Shown here one piece after another: positions 31,606 through 42,690 of a stretch of DNA of 64,000 bases. Each line of letters begins with the position of its first letter. Position 1 is the first letter of the stretch. The notes below the pieces were generated by a model. It was not told the DNA's origin, ran no database searches, and saw only the letters and a list, made by a program, of their open reading frames with translations. Source of the stretch: Siphonodentalium dalli. Taxonomy: Eukaryota > Mollusca > Scaphopoda > Gadilida > Siphonodentaliidae. The stretch covers positions 55,037,849 through 55,101,848 of the forward strand of contig CP136062.1 of assembly GCA_032622095.1 (NCBI GenBank), given 5' to 3'. Made by a program: the position numbers and the translations under genes.

Positions 31606-32818
31606 CTATTTACCATCCGATGGTATTTTAAAGAAAAACAAATATCATATCATCACAATAAACTCATATAATGACAATTACTACCCACCTTCTTGGTAAA
31701 TAGGCCCATAATCACCATTCCTACCCGCCTTACAGAAAACCTCGGTTGACCACCTTCAGACATCCTGGGGGATTGTACGTAAAAATCACAAATTTTGAAG
31801 GAAATCTCGTATAGTTTGAGTATTTAATGGCACAAGCTGTCGCTTTATGCCTACATAATCACAATTCCTACCCGCCTTACAGAAAATCCGGACCAGTTGA
31901 CCCTCGGTTGATTAACCTACAGATATCCTGGGGGATGTTACGTAAAAATCGACCAATTTTGAAGGAAATTTCGTATAGTTTGAGTATTTAGTGGCACAAG
32001 CTGTCGCTTTATGCCCACATAATCACCATTCCTACCCGCCTTACAGAAAACCCAGGGTCAACTGGTCCGGGTTTTCTGTAAGGCGGGTAGGAATGGTAAT
32101 TATGTGGGCATAAAGCGACAGCTTGTGCCACTAAATACTCAAACTATACGAAATTTCCTTCAAAATTGGTCGAGTTTTACGTACCATCCCCCAGGATATC
32201 TGTAGGTTAATCAACCGAGGGTCAACTGGTCCGGATTTTCTGTAAGACGGGTAGGAATGGTGATTATGTAGGCATAAAGCGACAGCTTGTGCCACTAAAT
32301 ACTCAAACTATACGAAATTTCCTTCAAAATTTGTCGATTTTTACGTACCACCCCCCAGGATATCTGTAGGTGGTCAACCGAGGGTCAACTGGTCCGGGTT
32401 TTCTGTAAGGCGGGTAGGAATGGTGATTATGTGGGCATAAAGCGACAGCTTGTGCCACTAAATACTCAAACTATACGAAATTTCCTTCAAAATTGGTCGA
32501 ATTTTACGTACCATCCCCCAGGATATATGTAGGTGGTAAACCGAGGGTCAACTGGTCCGGGTTTTCTGTAAGGCGGGTAGGAATGGTGGTTATGTGGGCA
32601 TAAAGCGACAGCTTGTGCCACTAAATACTCAAACTATACGAAATTTCCTTCAAAATTGGTCGATTTTTACGTACCATCCCCCAGGATATATGTAGGTGGT
32701 AAACCGAGGGTCAACTGGGCCTATTTACCAATAATGTGTGTAGTAATTGTCATTATAGGGGTGTATTGTGATGATATTATATTTGTTTTTCTTTAAAATA
32801 CCATCGGATGGTAAATAG
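31606..32818. mobile_element. Foldback element with 163-bp tandem repeats in both arms
   Basis: Outer inverted ends: CTATTTACCATCCGATGGTA continuing TTTTAAAGAAAAACAAATAT at 31606, mirrored at 32779-32818. Inside, a unit of about 163 bp (TTTTCTGTAAGGCGGGTAGG, GACAGCTTGTGCCACTAAAT, CCCCCAGGATAT) is present about two and a half times inverted (31710-32055) and four times direct (32060-32720, starting near 32071, 32235, 32398 and 32561). The arms meet near 32055. An extra small hairpin GGCTATTTACCATCGGATGG lies just outside at 31561-31580. Tandem repeats within inverted arms are the hallmark of Foldback-type elements. Confidence 0.8.
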
Positions 32819-33514
32819 ACACTTCCCTGTCTCACTGGTACCTCAAACATTCCAACTGTTGAAAATGACACGCATTAAACTTCTACATGCACGGGCATTG
32901 TTACTGTTGCATTGGGTACACTCCATATATGGAGAAAGAAACGTTACTTCCTTGACATAATAATAGCATGATGCCCCATTTTCTCGACTTCTTAAATTTT
33001 GAATATAGTAGAAAATATAGCTCGCCACTTTAACTGTCATCTTTAATGACACAATTATCTCCATTACCTCCACATGTGTAATAGTGTTAACATAAAAATT
33101 AACCCTCATGAGTAATATAACGGCCTCATATGGTTGTGACATATATACAAGAATAAGCCATGTTACCGCCACATACTATTCACACACAGCTCTCTTCAAG
33201 AAAGATACTTCCTTGGGTTGACAGCATCACACGTCTTAGTGTAAACAATATTTTATTTTCGAACAGAACATTCAACACATATACAAACAAATTGACATAA
33301 TTTTTACAACATATATGTTCAAAAACCGGGATAAGACAACAAGCCTGAAAGGCTTTTATTAAAGATATGTTATGTACTTATTCGGTGCATGAAACTAGTA
33401 AGTTAGTATACAGGCACTATGCCTAACTGGAGGAATATAGTATTCTAGTAACATCGCCGAAAATTTCAAACAAATCAACCTTACCAATCCATAGAAAACA
33501 TCGTCTGAACTACG
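32819..33514. other. Unassigned AT-rich stretch
   Basis: No repeat or gene recognised; a 109-codon minus-strand frame at 32843 shows no motif. Confidence 0.4.
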
Positions 33515-33735
33515 TGAAATTGTAAATATTTACTTCTCGATTCGGGACGCAACTATCTGCAATAAGCCAAAGAAAAAGATTTCGGCATCGAAAGTCACTG
33601 TATTTAATTAATATATAAAATGGCGGTGTTTGTTGTCAATTTGAATATAATATTTGAAAAAAAAATACCACTTTGAGCAAGATTATTCTCCATTTCTATT
33701 TGATCGCCATACCGGAGTGTTTCACATCACATTAA
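33515..33735 (+). repeat. Dispersed repeat, copy 1 of 2
   Basis: GTAAATATTTACTTCTCGATTCGGGACGC onward (in pieces) matches 37228-37445 in the same orientation. Shared landmarks are TCGATTCGGGA, GAAAGTCACTG or GAGAGTCACTG, TTGTCAATTTG and CATCACATTAAGT. The two copies flank the Helentron-like array. Confidence 0.75.
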
Positions 33736-33784
33736 GTTTTTTCCTCGGAATAAGAAAGTTACCTTTGGTATCAGAATATATACA

Positions 33785-36141
33785 ACTAGCCGATGAGCCC
33801 GACGTTGTCCGGGCTATTCAAAAACCAAATTTCAAGTCGATAGCTCCACCGTTTCCGAGATCTGGTCTGCTCATGCGCGAAGCTGGCGTCGCACGGGCTC
33901 GGCGACCCGATAAAATTCGTATCCGGGGCAAGATACATTCACATAGCAAATTTCAAGTCGATAGCTCCACCCGTTTCCGAGATCTCGTCTGCGCATGCGC
34001 GAAGCTGGCGTCGCACGGGCTCAGCGACCCGATAAAATTCGTATCCGGGGCAAGATACATTCACATAGCAAATTTCAAGTTGATAGCTCCACCCGTTGTC
34101 CGAGCTATTCAAAAACCAAATTTCAAGTCGATAGCTCCACCCGTTTCCGAGATCTGGTCTGCGCCTGCGCGAAGCTTGTGTCGCACGGGCTCGGCGACCC
34201 GATAAAATTCGTATCCGGGGCAAGATACATTCACATACCAAATTTCAAGTCGATAGCTCTACCCGTTTCCGAGATCTCGTCTGCGCATGCGCGAAGCTGG
34301 TGTCGCACGGGCTCGGCAACCCGATAAAATTCGGGGCAAGATACATTCACATACCAAATTTCAAGTCGATAGCTCTACCCGTTTCCGAGATCTCGTCTGC
34401 GCATGCGCGAAGCTGGTGTCGCACGGGCTCGGCGACCCGATAAAATTCGTATCAGGGACAATATACATTCACATAGCAAATTTCAAGTCGATAGCTCCAC
34501 CCGTTTTCGAGATTTCGTCTGCGCGTGCGCGAAGCGGGCGCCGCACGGGCTCGCCAATACGACACCGTCCACCGCCTGGTCAAACTACACACACGTACCA
34601 AGTTTCGTCCAGATCGGTCGAGAATCGTAGATTTGTATAAATGACAAACATACAGACAAACATGCAAACATACAGACAGAGGTCTTCAAAATATATATGA
34701 GACTAGCCGATGAGCCCGACGTTGTCCGCGCTATTCAAAAACCAAATTTCAAGTCGATAAATTTCAAGTCGATAGCTCCACCCGTTTCCGAGATCTCGTC
34801 TGCGCATGCGCGAAGCCGGCGTCGCGCGGGCTCGGCGACCCGATAAAATTCGTATACGGGGCAAGATACATTCACATACCAAATTTCAAGTCGATAGCTC
34901 CACCCGTTTCCGAGATCTCGTCTGCGCATGCGCGAAGCGGGCGCCGCACGGGCTCGCCAATACGACAAAGACCACCGCCTGGTCAAACTACACACACGTA
35001 CCAAGTTTCGTCCCGATCGGTCGAGAATCGTAGATTTGTATTAATGACAAACAAACATACATACATACAGACAGACAAACAGAGGTCTTCAAAATATATA
35101 TGAAACTAGACGATGAGCCCGACGTTGTCCGGGCTATTAAAAAACCAAAATTCAAGTCGATAGCTTTACCCGTTTCCGAGATCTGGTCTGCGCATGCGCG
35201 AAGCTGGCGTCGCACGGGCTCGGCGACCCGATAAAATTCATATCCGGGGCAAGATACATTCACATACCAAATTTCAAGTCGATAGCTCCACCCGTTTCCG
35301 AGATCTCGTCTGCGCATGCGCGAAGCTGGCATCGCACGGGCTCGGCGACCCGATAAAATTCGTATCCGGGGCAAGATACATTCACATACCAAATTTCAAG
35401 TCGATATCTCCACCCGTTTCCGAGATCTCGTCTGCGCATGCGCGAAGCGGGCGCCACACGGGCTCGCCAATACGACAACGTCCACCGCCTGGTCAAACTA
35501 CACACACGTACCAAGTTTGGTCCCGATCGGTCGAGAATCGTAGATTTGTATAAATGACAAACATACAGACAAACATACAGACAAACATACAGACAGAGGT
35601 CTTCAAAATATATATGAGACTAGCCGATGAGCCCGACGTTGTCCGGGCTATTCAAAAACCAAATTTCAAGTCGATAGCTCTACCCGTTTCCGAGATATGG
35701 TCTGCGCATGCGCGAAGCTGGCGTCGCACGGGCTCGGCGACCCGATAAAATTCGTATCCGGGGCAAGATACATTCACATACCAAATTTCAAGTCGATAGC
35801 TCCACCCGTTTCCGAGATCTGGTCTGCGCATGCGCGAAGATGGCGTCGCACGGGCTCGGCGACCCGACAAAATTCGTATCCGGGGCAAGATACATTCACT
35901 TAGCAAATTTCAAGTCGATAGCTCCACCCGTTTCCGAGATCTCGTCTGCGCATGCGCGAAGCGGGCGCCGCACGGGCTCGCCAATACGACAACGTCCACC
36001 GCCTGGTCAAACTACACACACGTACCAAGTTTCGTCCCGATCGGTCGAGAATCGTAGATTTGTATAAATGACAAACATACAGACAAACATACAGACAAAC
36101 ATACAAACATACAGACAGAGGTCTTCAAAATATATATGAGA
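33785..36141 (+). mobile_element. Four head-to-tail Helentron-like units
   Basis: Units start at about 33785, 34702, 35105 and 35619 with ACTAG(C/A)CGATGAGCCCGAC, which folds with GTCCGGGC into a short hairpin. Each holds 6, 2, 3 and 3 copies of a ~120-bp repeat, then a common 3' segment (ACCGCCTGGTCAAACTACAC, GATCGGTCGAGAATCGTAGA), an ACAGACAAACAT microsatellite and the terminus GAGGTCTTCAAAATATATAT. Repeat, end hairpin and microsatellite match Helentron-associated (DINE/pearl) architecture. Perfect head-to-tail junctions fit rolling-circle replication. The many ORFs on both strands here come from repeat periodicity. Confidence 0.65.
33870..35965 (+). repeat. About 120-bp internal repeat with TGCGCATGCGC core, 14 copies
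   Basis: Each copy reads CCCGTTTCCGAGATCTCGTC, TGCGCATGCGCGAAGC, GCACGGGCTCGGCGACCCG, ATACATTCACATA. Cores lie near 33872, 33990, 34161, 34281, 34397, 34519, 34800, 34922, 35190, 35310, 35432, 35702, 35826 and 35947. The core palindrome equals the animal NRF-1 binding consensus. The last copy in every unit has a GCGGGCGCC variant. Confidence 0.85.
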
Positions 36142-37227
36142 TATAGGGTAAATTTAGCAGACGGGGATAACATGTTAGATCCGAAAAAATATTGTCCTAG
36201 GAGGGGGTAGCGGGATAGAGTGTGGGAAGGAAGAACGTTTGTCAAGTTAATTGGTATGGTATGCCATACCTTAGCCAAATTGAAATAGGGGAGTGAAGCG
36301 AGTATATATTTTTATCAGGTATTTATAACCGTTCTATTTACGAACCAAGGAAAATTCAAAATCAAATCGAACGCATCGCGACCTACGTGGTTGAAATACG
36401 AAAAAAACAGTCAACCTACATGTATTGTGAATTTAATAATAAAATAATGTGTTAGAAATGTACTTTAGCATTGTATGATGAAATAATTGCATAGAGAATA
36501 GCCTAGTGACACGGAGAATGATTGGCCTTTGATTGGAATTTATTGAAAAGTTCATTAAAATTACATTGATACGTCTTGTTTTGCATCGCAGTGCTCTGTT
36601 TATCATCAGTCCAGATGTCATCTAGAGATGGCCAGTCGTCACGAATTTGTATCCGAGCAGTCGTTTTGCTTGGCTTAAATTTATTTTTAAAATCAGAGTT
36701 CAAGACCTCCTAAAGTGACAACAAAAATATGTTATCCTTTTCTGTTGTTCTTAATTTGTATTACTATTGCATGCATGGCTTAAACGTGCTAGAAACGACG
36801 TATGTATGTCATATATGCACCAGCTTATAAATACCAACAAATATCAACGAAGTCATTTAATTTCAAAGTAATGCTGTATCGGTACAAGTATCTGTTATTG
36901 TTGAAGATAATTGTATATATACGAAGATGGTCATTAGAAGTTAAAAATGTTTCGCAAAATTAGCCTATAATCCTGAATACATGTTTACAAACCAGATGTT
37001 GCATAACAGCTGCTGGCATTATACCCCCACGGTGCCAAATTGACACATGACATGGAGTGGAGGGCGGTACCCAAATTGTAAATAAACAAAGGAAAATAAC
37101 TCTAAAAGAGGCAATGCAAACATCACGACAGTTCACTGAAATACCGTGTGGTGGAAACATTCACACAAAATACTACAGAGGTCCTATATCCCATGGCTGA
37201 GATACTCATGCTAAACTAAGCTCAAAT
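36142..37227. other. Unassigned region after the Helentron-like array
   Basis: No repeat or gene recognised. Small minus-strand frames at 36433-36703 and 36960-37160 have no motif. Confidence 0.4.
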
Positions 37228-37445
37228 GTAAATATTACTACTCGATTCGGGATGCATCTATCGGCAATAAACTAACGAAAATGATTTCGCCACCGAGAGT
37301 CACTGCATTTAAATATATATGTAAGAATGACATTGTGCGTTGTCAATTTGGATATAATATTTGTAAAAATTACTACTTTGAATAAGATTTTTCTCCATTT
37401 ATATTTGATCACCCTACCAGAGTTTTTCACATCACATTAAGTACA
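37228..37445 (+). repeat. Dispersed repeat, copy 2 of 2
   Basis: Diverged direct copy of 33515-33735. Confidence 0.75.
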
Positions 37446-37634
37446 TTATGATTTGACAAAAAAAAAATTGTTTAAAAATAGACACTATAACACTAAAAGT
37501 ATGCACGGAAATCAAAATTAGGTTGAACAAAGAATTTTAAATGCAGCAAGGGACCGGCTCAGTTAAATAAGATATTTGATTGACAGCCTTGAAAAGGTCC
37601 ATTATTAAGGATAAGTTGCTGCTGAGAACACTTA

Positions 37635-37782
37635 CAGTAATGCTCTAAATAATCGAATCCTTAACCACAGCAGAATTATGGGTAACTTTTCAGGATTTAG
37701 TCGGAAATATGGCGTGTTGCCATCCTGAAAAATTACCCATAATTATGCTGTGGTTAAGGAGTCAATTATTTAGACATTACTG
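37635..37782. mobile_element. TA-flanked palindromic MITE (CAGTAATGC family), copy 1
   Basis: CAGTAATGCTCTAAATAATC at the left is mirrored at the right, ending CATTACTG, with TA on both sides (37633-37634, 37783-37784). The arms also share CCACAGCAGAATTATGGGTA. The centre is deleted relative to longer copies. CAGT ends with TA targeting are typical of Tc1/mariner-type MITEs. Confidence 0.85.
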
Positions 37783-37790
37783 TAATTGTT

Positions 37791-37925
37791 TTAACCCTTT
37801 CATGATGGAGTTCATGACCGGAGCTGGCTGGTTCAACATTAAAGATCCTGTGCCAGTGCATTCTCTTATATATGTGAATCTCCCATAGGCAGTCTCCCAT
37901 ATATAAGAGAATGCAGGCAGATGGA
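37791..37925. mobile_element. Partial TTAA-end MITE with hairpin
   Basis: TTAACCCTTTCATGATGGAG at 37791 is followed by a decayed hairpin core at about 37853-37914 (GCCAGTGCATTCTCTTATAT). Relatives with the same start lie at 53260 and about 62745. I do not see a right end. Confidence 0.55.
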
Positions 37926-38593
37926 CAAATAAAGGATTACCAGATAAACAGAGAATGATAACTATATAGAGAGTAAAATGAAAAAAAACGTCATTTGGGT
38001 ACTCTTTTGAAAGCTGTGCGATGGCGAACCACCATGACAAATTTCATTGAGATCCAATAAACCATGGCTGAGATTAATATTATCCATCATGACCTGGGAT
38101 GTGGGATGGACAAATTTCACCCCGGGGCCAGATATTTGGGCTTCCCAGTTCGCTTTCTTGTTTGCAATTTTGGACGCCACCTTGATTCTGAAAAAAAAAA
38201 TGATTTTCTAGATTTTGATGCTAGTGACAAGAGGGATCATGTGTGGACATTGTAATATAACATGTGGCCATTCTATTCTTAAAATATCGCAACAAAAAAA
38301 TATTTGATACTTAACCCTACCCTAAGCTTCAATCAATCGCGAAATTTGCCAAATGTGGGTACTCGCAATAAATACGCAATTGCGGAAAGATGTACACAGA
38401 TCTCGTAGCGAACTTTAATATGTTCATTGCAATTGTACACCGCATGCTTCGAAAAAAAACATTCATGTACAAATTTTGTCTAATATGAGACAACCAGATA
38501 CATCACAATCTTTTAATCGGTCGTTTAACAGAAGTGACAATGGATGGACGAGTAACACCTTTGTAAGAGATTGGTAACAATATACTGTACGTA
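37926..38593. other. Unassigned region
   Basis: No gene recognised. 38070-38200 contains a TTTTGGACGCCACCTTGATT variant of the CCATCTTGGATT motif seen in other repeats. Confidence 0.4.
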
Positions 38594-38847
38594 CAGTAAT
38601 GCCCTAAATAATCGACTCCTTAACCACGGCAGAATTATGGGTAATTTTTCAGGATTTATTAGGAAATATGGCTTGTTGCCATTCATCGGAAAGCTCTCAG
38701 TGAGAGCTTTGCTATGAATGGCAACAAGCCATATTTCTCAGTGAGAGCTTTCCGATGAATGGCAACAAGCCATATTTCCGACTTAATCCTGAAAAATTAC
38801 CCATAATTATGATGTGGTTAAGGAGTCGATTATTTAGGGCATAACTG
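38594..38847. mobile_element. TA-flanked palindromic MITE, copy 2
   Basis: Same family as 37635; 254 bp with an extra internal repetition of the GAATGGCAACAAGCCATATT segment near the centre. TA at 38592-38593 and 38848-38849. Confidence 0.85.
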
Positions 38848-39025
38848 TACACGTATACAGGTAAGTATCTTCTGTTTCTTCCGTGCAAGCACCAAAAAAA
38901 CACACTGTTAAGACTTTGTTTATCTTTATGTAGTATACTGTTTGGCTGATTACTATTGAGAAATCCTAATGAAAACATATGGTATTGAAGTGTGAAATCA
39001 AGGGTCATCGTCACATATTTCTTAA

Positions 39026-39437
39026 CCCTTTCAGTGCCAGGGGCCGATTTATTTTTTTAAAGATTTTTTTGGGTTGCATTTTGTTTGGGTATGCTTAAGC
39101 ATGCTATAGCGAATTTAAAAACAAACTGGATAAAACCTTAGGGGCATGTTATAACTCAAAACTATCACCAAGTATTCATAGTAATCATTATGATGCCCAT
39201 GAAAAACGTAAGATTCCCTGGCACTAAACCTACAAAATAAGTCTGTTAAAGAATATAAGAAAAAATTATCAAAATTGTAAAAAATTGTAAAAAATAATAA
39301 CAAATGATGAAAAATTGTTAGGCCAATGCATTCTCTTATATATGCGAGGCGACCTATGGTCGACTCGCATATATAAGAGAATGCATTGGCACAGGGTATA
39401 TGGGTTGATACAAAAATCGGACCTGGCACTGAAAGGG
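39026..39437. mobile_element. TTAA-flanked piggyBac-like MITE with hairpin core, copy 2
   Basis: Best-preserved copy: starts CCCTTTCAGTGCCAGG and ends CCTGGCACTGAAAGGG, a 16-bp perfect TIR, flanked by TTAA at 39022-39025 and 39438-39441. The hairpin core lies at 39322-39390. The 104-codon minus-strand frame recurs in the copy at 63284 because the elements are nearly identical. Confidence 0.9.
39322..39390. repeat. 69-bp hairpin core, copy 4
   Basis: Same palindrome as at 25979 with loop GACCTATGGTCG. Confidence 0.9.
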
Positions 39438-39469
39438 TTAAGTGATATTCAGTTAAAGATGTATAATCC

Positions 39470-39858
39470 GAATTGACGCTCCTAAATCACTATTTATTTG
39501 GCTTCGGGGGTAAAAAATATTAGCTTCGAGTCGAGGACGCACCCATCAAAGCTCAGAGTGATCATATATCGATTTTCTTTTAATTTGTAATTTCTCGAGA
39601 TATGTACTTATTTGTGGCCTGGAAAAAATCGTACAGGGGTTGGTCTCGGAAAAAATTGCATGAAGATGGATAACTATATAAAATCAAGTGGTAAGACGGC
39701 CAAATTTCGTGATAATCAAGTGATAATAGCCATATTTTGTTGAACAACGTGGTTGATAAATAACACATTTTGGGAAATTTTATATAGTAGTTGACGTTGG
39801 TTAGCATTATTTTGTTGTAATTAATCGATTCTGATAATTAAAGCGTATTTCGAAGAAA

Positions 39859-39890
<32 letters not shown>

Positions 39891-39930
39891 TTGTAACTTG
39901 ATGATATGGGAATCGTCTGATCGGATTGAG
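39470..39930. mobile_element. Partial AGGTACTC-family MITE, copy 2
   Basis: Contains the CTTCGGGGGTAAAAAATATT and CGAGTCGAGGA landmarks and a right end GATCGGATTGAGTACCTGTA. The left end is missing. A (TTG)n tract lies at about 39858-39893. Confidence 0.6.
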
Positions 39931-41066
39931 TACCTGTAATAACCGGTATCCATTATTCATCGCCGCTGGCGTTATATATATACAGTATTCAGCACATCTA
40001 TTAACTGCTATTCAGGATTCTGGGGGGGAGGTATTCTCACACCTGGCCACGTTATTGATACCTGCGCATGTTGCCTCCCACGAAACGCCAAAATATATCA
40101 ATAACTAAACGATGTAATACGGGTAGGTGTATTAAACATGTTAGTCTATACCGATACACAATTTACACCTCATCAATCAAACATCCGCAGGAGTCTGCAT
40201 AATTATACGACTCATTTGTCATCTTAGCTGTCAATAACCCAAAACCAGTCATAATGCGAACCGCTACATGCAGCGGCGAATGAAACGACGAAAGCTGGCA
40301 TGCAGTAAGCTCAACAATATACACCCGAGTGCAAAATCCACCCGCGACAACGAATGAAACGGCCAAAATGTTAATTTTGTTGCAAAAATGAGCCGTTTCC
40401 TCCAAATCAGTGACCACGCTGGAGTGATTATCCCGTTTCTGCATGTTGTTGGACTTTCTGTTATTTCTCTCTGTGGAATTAGTCAGAAACCTTCGTGTCT
40501 GGAGTATCTTCTTTGATCATATACTTTTCTCATTGCACCTGAACTTTTCGGAAATTTTAGTATTTTGAGTTTTGAATTCTTCTGAACTTAAACTGAGAAA
40601 TGTGGTTTCCGAACGGAAGCGGTCGGAAGCAGCTTCACCGTCGACCCGTGTGCCATCGGAAGGTTTGTCCGTTTAATATATATACACCATTACTGTCATG
40701 CATGCATGGCAACATGCAATTATATGCATATAATCCCATATGTGTATTGCCGCGGTTATCGCGCATGACATGGTGTGAATCAATGCCTTATCCATGACCT
40801 GGGTAATAATAAGCATGTAAAGCGCATTGAAACTAAGTTACTGCATGTGGAATACGTTATTGCAAATGCATCGATTATTTGTATCTGGGTTGGGCCTGCA
40901 GGACTGCATGGTGTCTGGCAAAAATTAGTAAAACATTCAATCAAAGTATGAGGACAGATTAATCGCGGACATGTCAGATGATTAAAGCAGCGTGAATTCC
41001 GTTACTTATTCCTTATTCCTTATTCAAAAAATTTGGGGAAATGTGGCAAATGACCATGGCAACGTC
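39931..41066. other. Unassigned region
   Basis: No gene or repeat recognised apart from a few CATGCATGC runs near 40698. The short frames have no motifs. 41030-41066 belongs to the repeat that continues at 41545. Confidence 0.4.
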
Positions 41067-41070
41067 TTAA

Positions 41071-41540
41071 AGGTACTCAATCCGTAAAGAGGGTCCCCAT
41101 CTCAACAGATTCCAACAACAACAATCCGATCAGAGGGTCCTATATTACTATTTCTTTGGCTTTGGGGGTAAAAAATATTTGATTCGAGTCGAGGAACCCA
41201 TCAAACAAAGCTCAGAGTTATTAGATATTGATTTTTGAAATTTGTTATGTTCTCGAGATGAATACTAATAACTGCCATAATCTGCTCTGGATGTGTACTC
41301 CAAATCTATTCAAACAGACAAGGATGGATAACTCTAAAATCAAGTGGTAATTTTAACGCAATTTTGACTGAGTTCTGGGCCAGATTGTATTCCCGATAAT
41401 GAAAAAGTAATAGATTTCTAAAATCGATATCTAACAAATCTGAGCTTTGATGGGTGACTTCCTCGACTCGAATCAAATATTTTTGACCCCCGAAGCCATT
41501 GCAATAGTAATTGAGAGGAGTTTTATCGGGTTGAGTACCT
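41071..41540. mobile_element. TTAA-flanked MITE, AGGTACTCAATCCG family, copy 3
   Basis: Starts AGGTACTCAATCCG, ends GGGTTGAGTACCT, with TTAA at 41067-41070 and 41541-41544. Very similar to the copy cut by the window end at 63627. Confidence 0.85.
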
Positions 41541-41559
41541 TTAAGTAAGGCGAGACTAA

Positions 41560-41970
41560 ATTTCCTGTGAAAAAAAATCCGGGAAAAAAGTTAAAAAAAT
41601 GCATTGAAAATAGGCAAAGTCCGAAAATAAACGGAAATAGTCCGAAAAAAGTGCGGGGTCATAAATGGCCACCTCGGCCAAAAATATTGGGCGGAAACAT
41701 TTTGGGTCGAGTCCGAAAAAGTGGGTCGAATTTCAGTTTTCGCTCTGCTCGGTCGGGAAAATTTCGGAAAATGTGGCAAAAGGTCACATATTCATAAATG
41801 GTCACCTGGGCCGAACTTTTTGAGCCGAAAATGTTTTGGGTCGAGTACGAAAAAGTGGGTCAAATAGAAATTCCCGCTCTACTCGGTCAGGACAATTTGG
41901 GAAAATGTGGCAAATGACCATTAAAGTTAAAAAATGCCTCGAAAATAGGCAAAGTCCGAAAAACGTGTTC
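41560..41970 (-). repeat. About 160-bp tandem duplication rich in GAAAATGTGGCAAA
   Basis: Two diverged units (about 41640-41800 and 41801-41935) share CATAAATGG(C/T)CACCT, TTTTGGGTCGAGT, GCTC(T/G)ACTCGGTC and GAAAATGTGGCAAA. A related fragment lies at 41035-41060, upstream of the TTAA MITE, suggesting the MITE inserted within or beside it. 41985-42515 shows no gene. Confidence 0.6.
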
Positions 41971-42515
41971 ATGTTGTGCGTCATTTGAATGAAAATTCGT
42001 TACAGAAGAGCAACGTTGGGGCGGGGCTCGGTTCAAAATAGCATCATCTGATATCTCATTGTTGCAGTAAGTAACTTTTATGACCGCGTCAAATCTTTTC
42101 GATGTTTATGTATGAACAATGGCTGGGCCACTCTTGAAGATTTTATTGCGGGAACGCAATGAATGCATATGATAACAGCTAACTTTGCTGATGACGTATG
42201 TCTCAGTTGGAATGTAGAATAAAGGTCGTAGTGCGAAGTATCGGGCGTGTATTTAATCCGATTAGTGGATTTTTTGTCCGCATTTAGAGGCTTTCTGGCG
42301 TGGTGAATGAGAAACCTGAGATAATAAGCCGTAGTTTTTGTAATAATTTGAAGGATTAGTTGTTTTAACGAAATTCTGAGGTGGTGCATTCATGAAACCA
42401 ATATATTTTATATTATAATTTATACATGTGTCTAATAATATGATATTGATGGCGTTACCATTTCTGACTATGTTTTCCTTTTATATATATATTATATAAT
42501 TGTGGTGGGTGGAGG

Positions 42516-42690
42516 TGTATGCAGGGACATGGCTAGAGGGTCTCTGTTGGGGGTGTCCACCTTGGAGAATTCCAACTGCACCCCTTGAATCAGACCAAAG
42601 ACAGGGTTTTGCATAATTCCATTTGCACACGCCCCCCCCCCCCCTGAATCGAACCAAACAAGGGTTTTGCACAATTTCATAATTCCATTC
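42516..42690 (-). repeat. Dispersed repeat related to 57340-57440
   Basis: GGCTAGAGGGTCTCTGTTGG, TCCACCTTGGA and TTCCAACTGCACCCC recur at 57350-57435, in the same orientation. Includes a 14-base C run. 42700-43095 and 43137-43491 show no gene, with one partial hairpin core at 43096-43136. Confidence 0.55.

Noticed and set aside
33654-36067. Ladder of Arg/Ala-rich ORFs such as MREAGVARARRPDKIRIRGK
   Set aside because: These follow the 120-bp repeat on both strands and change frame with each unit; repeat by-products.
33785-36141. CRISPR-like regular spacing
   Set aside because: Repeats of about 120 bp have no unique spacers of regular length and the genome is animal; it is a tandem-repeat transposon.
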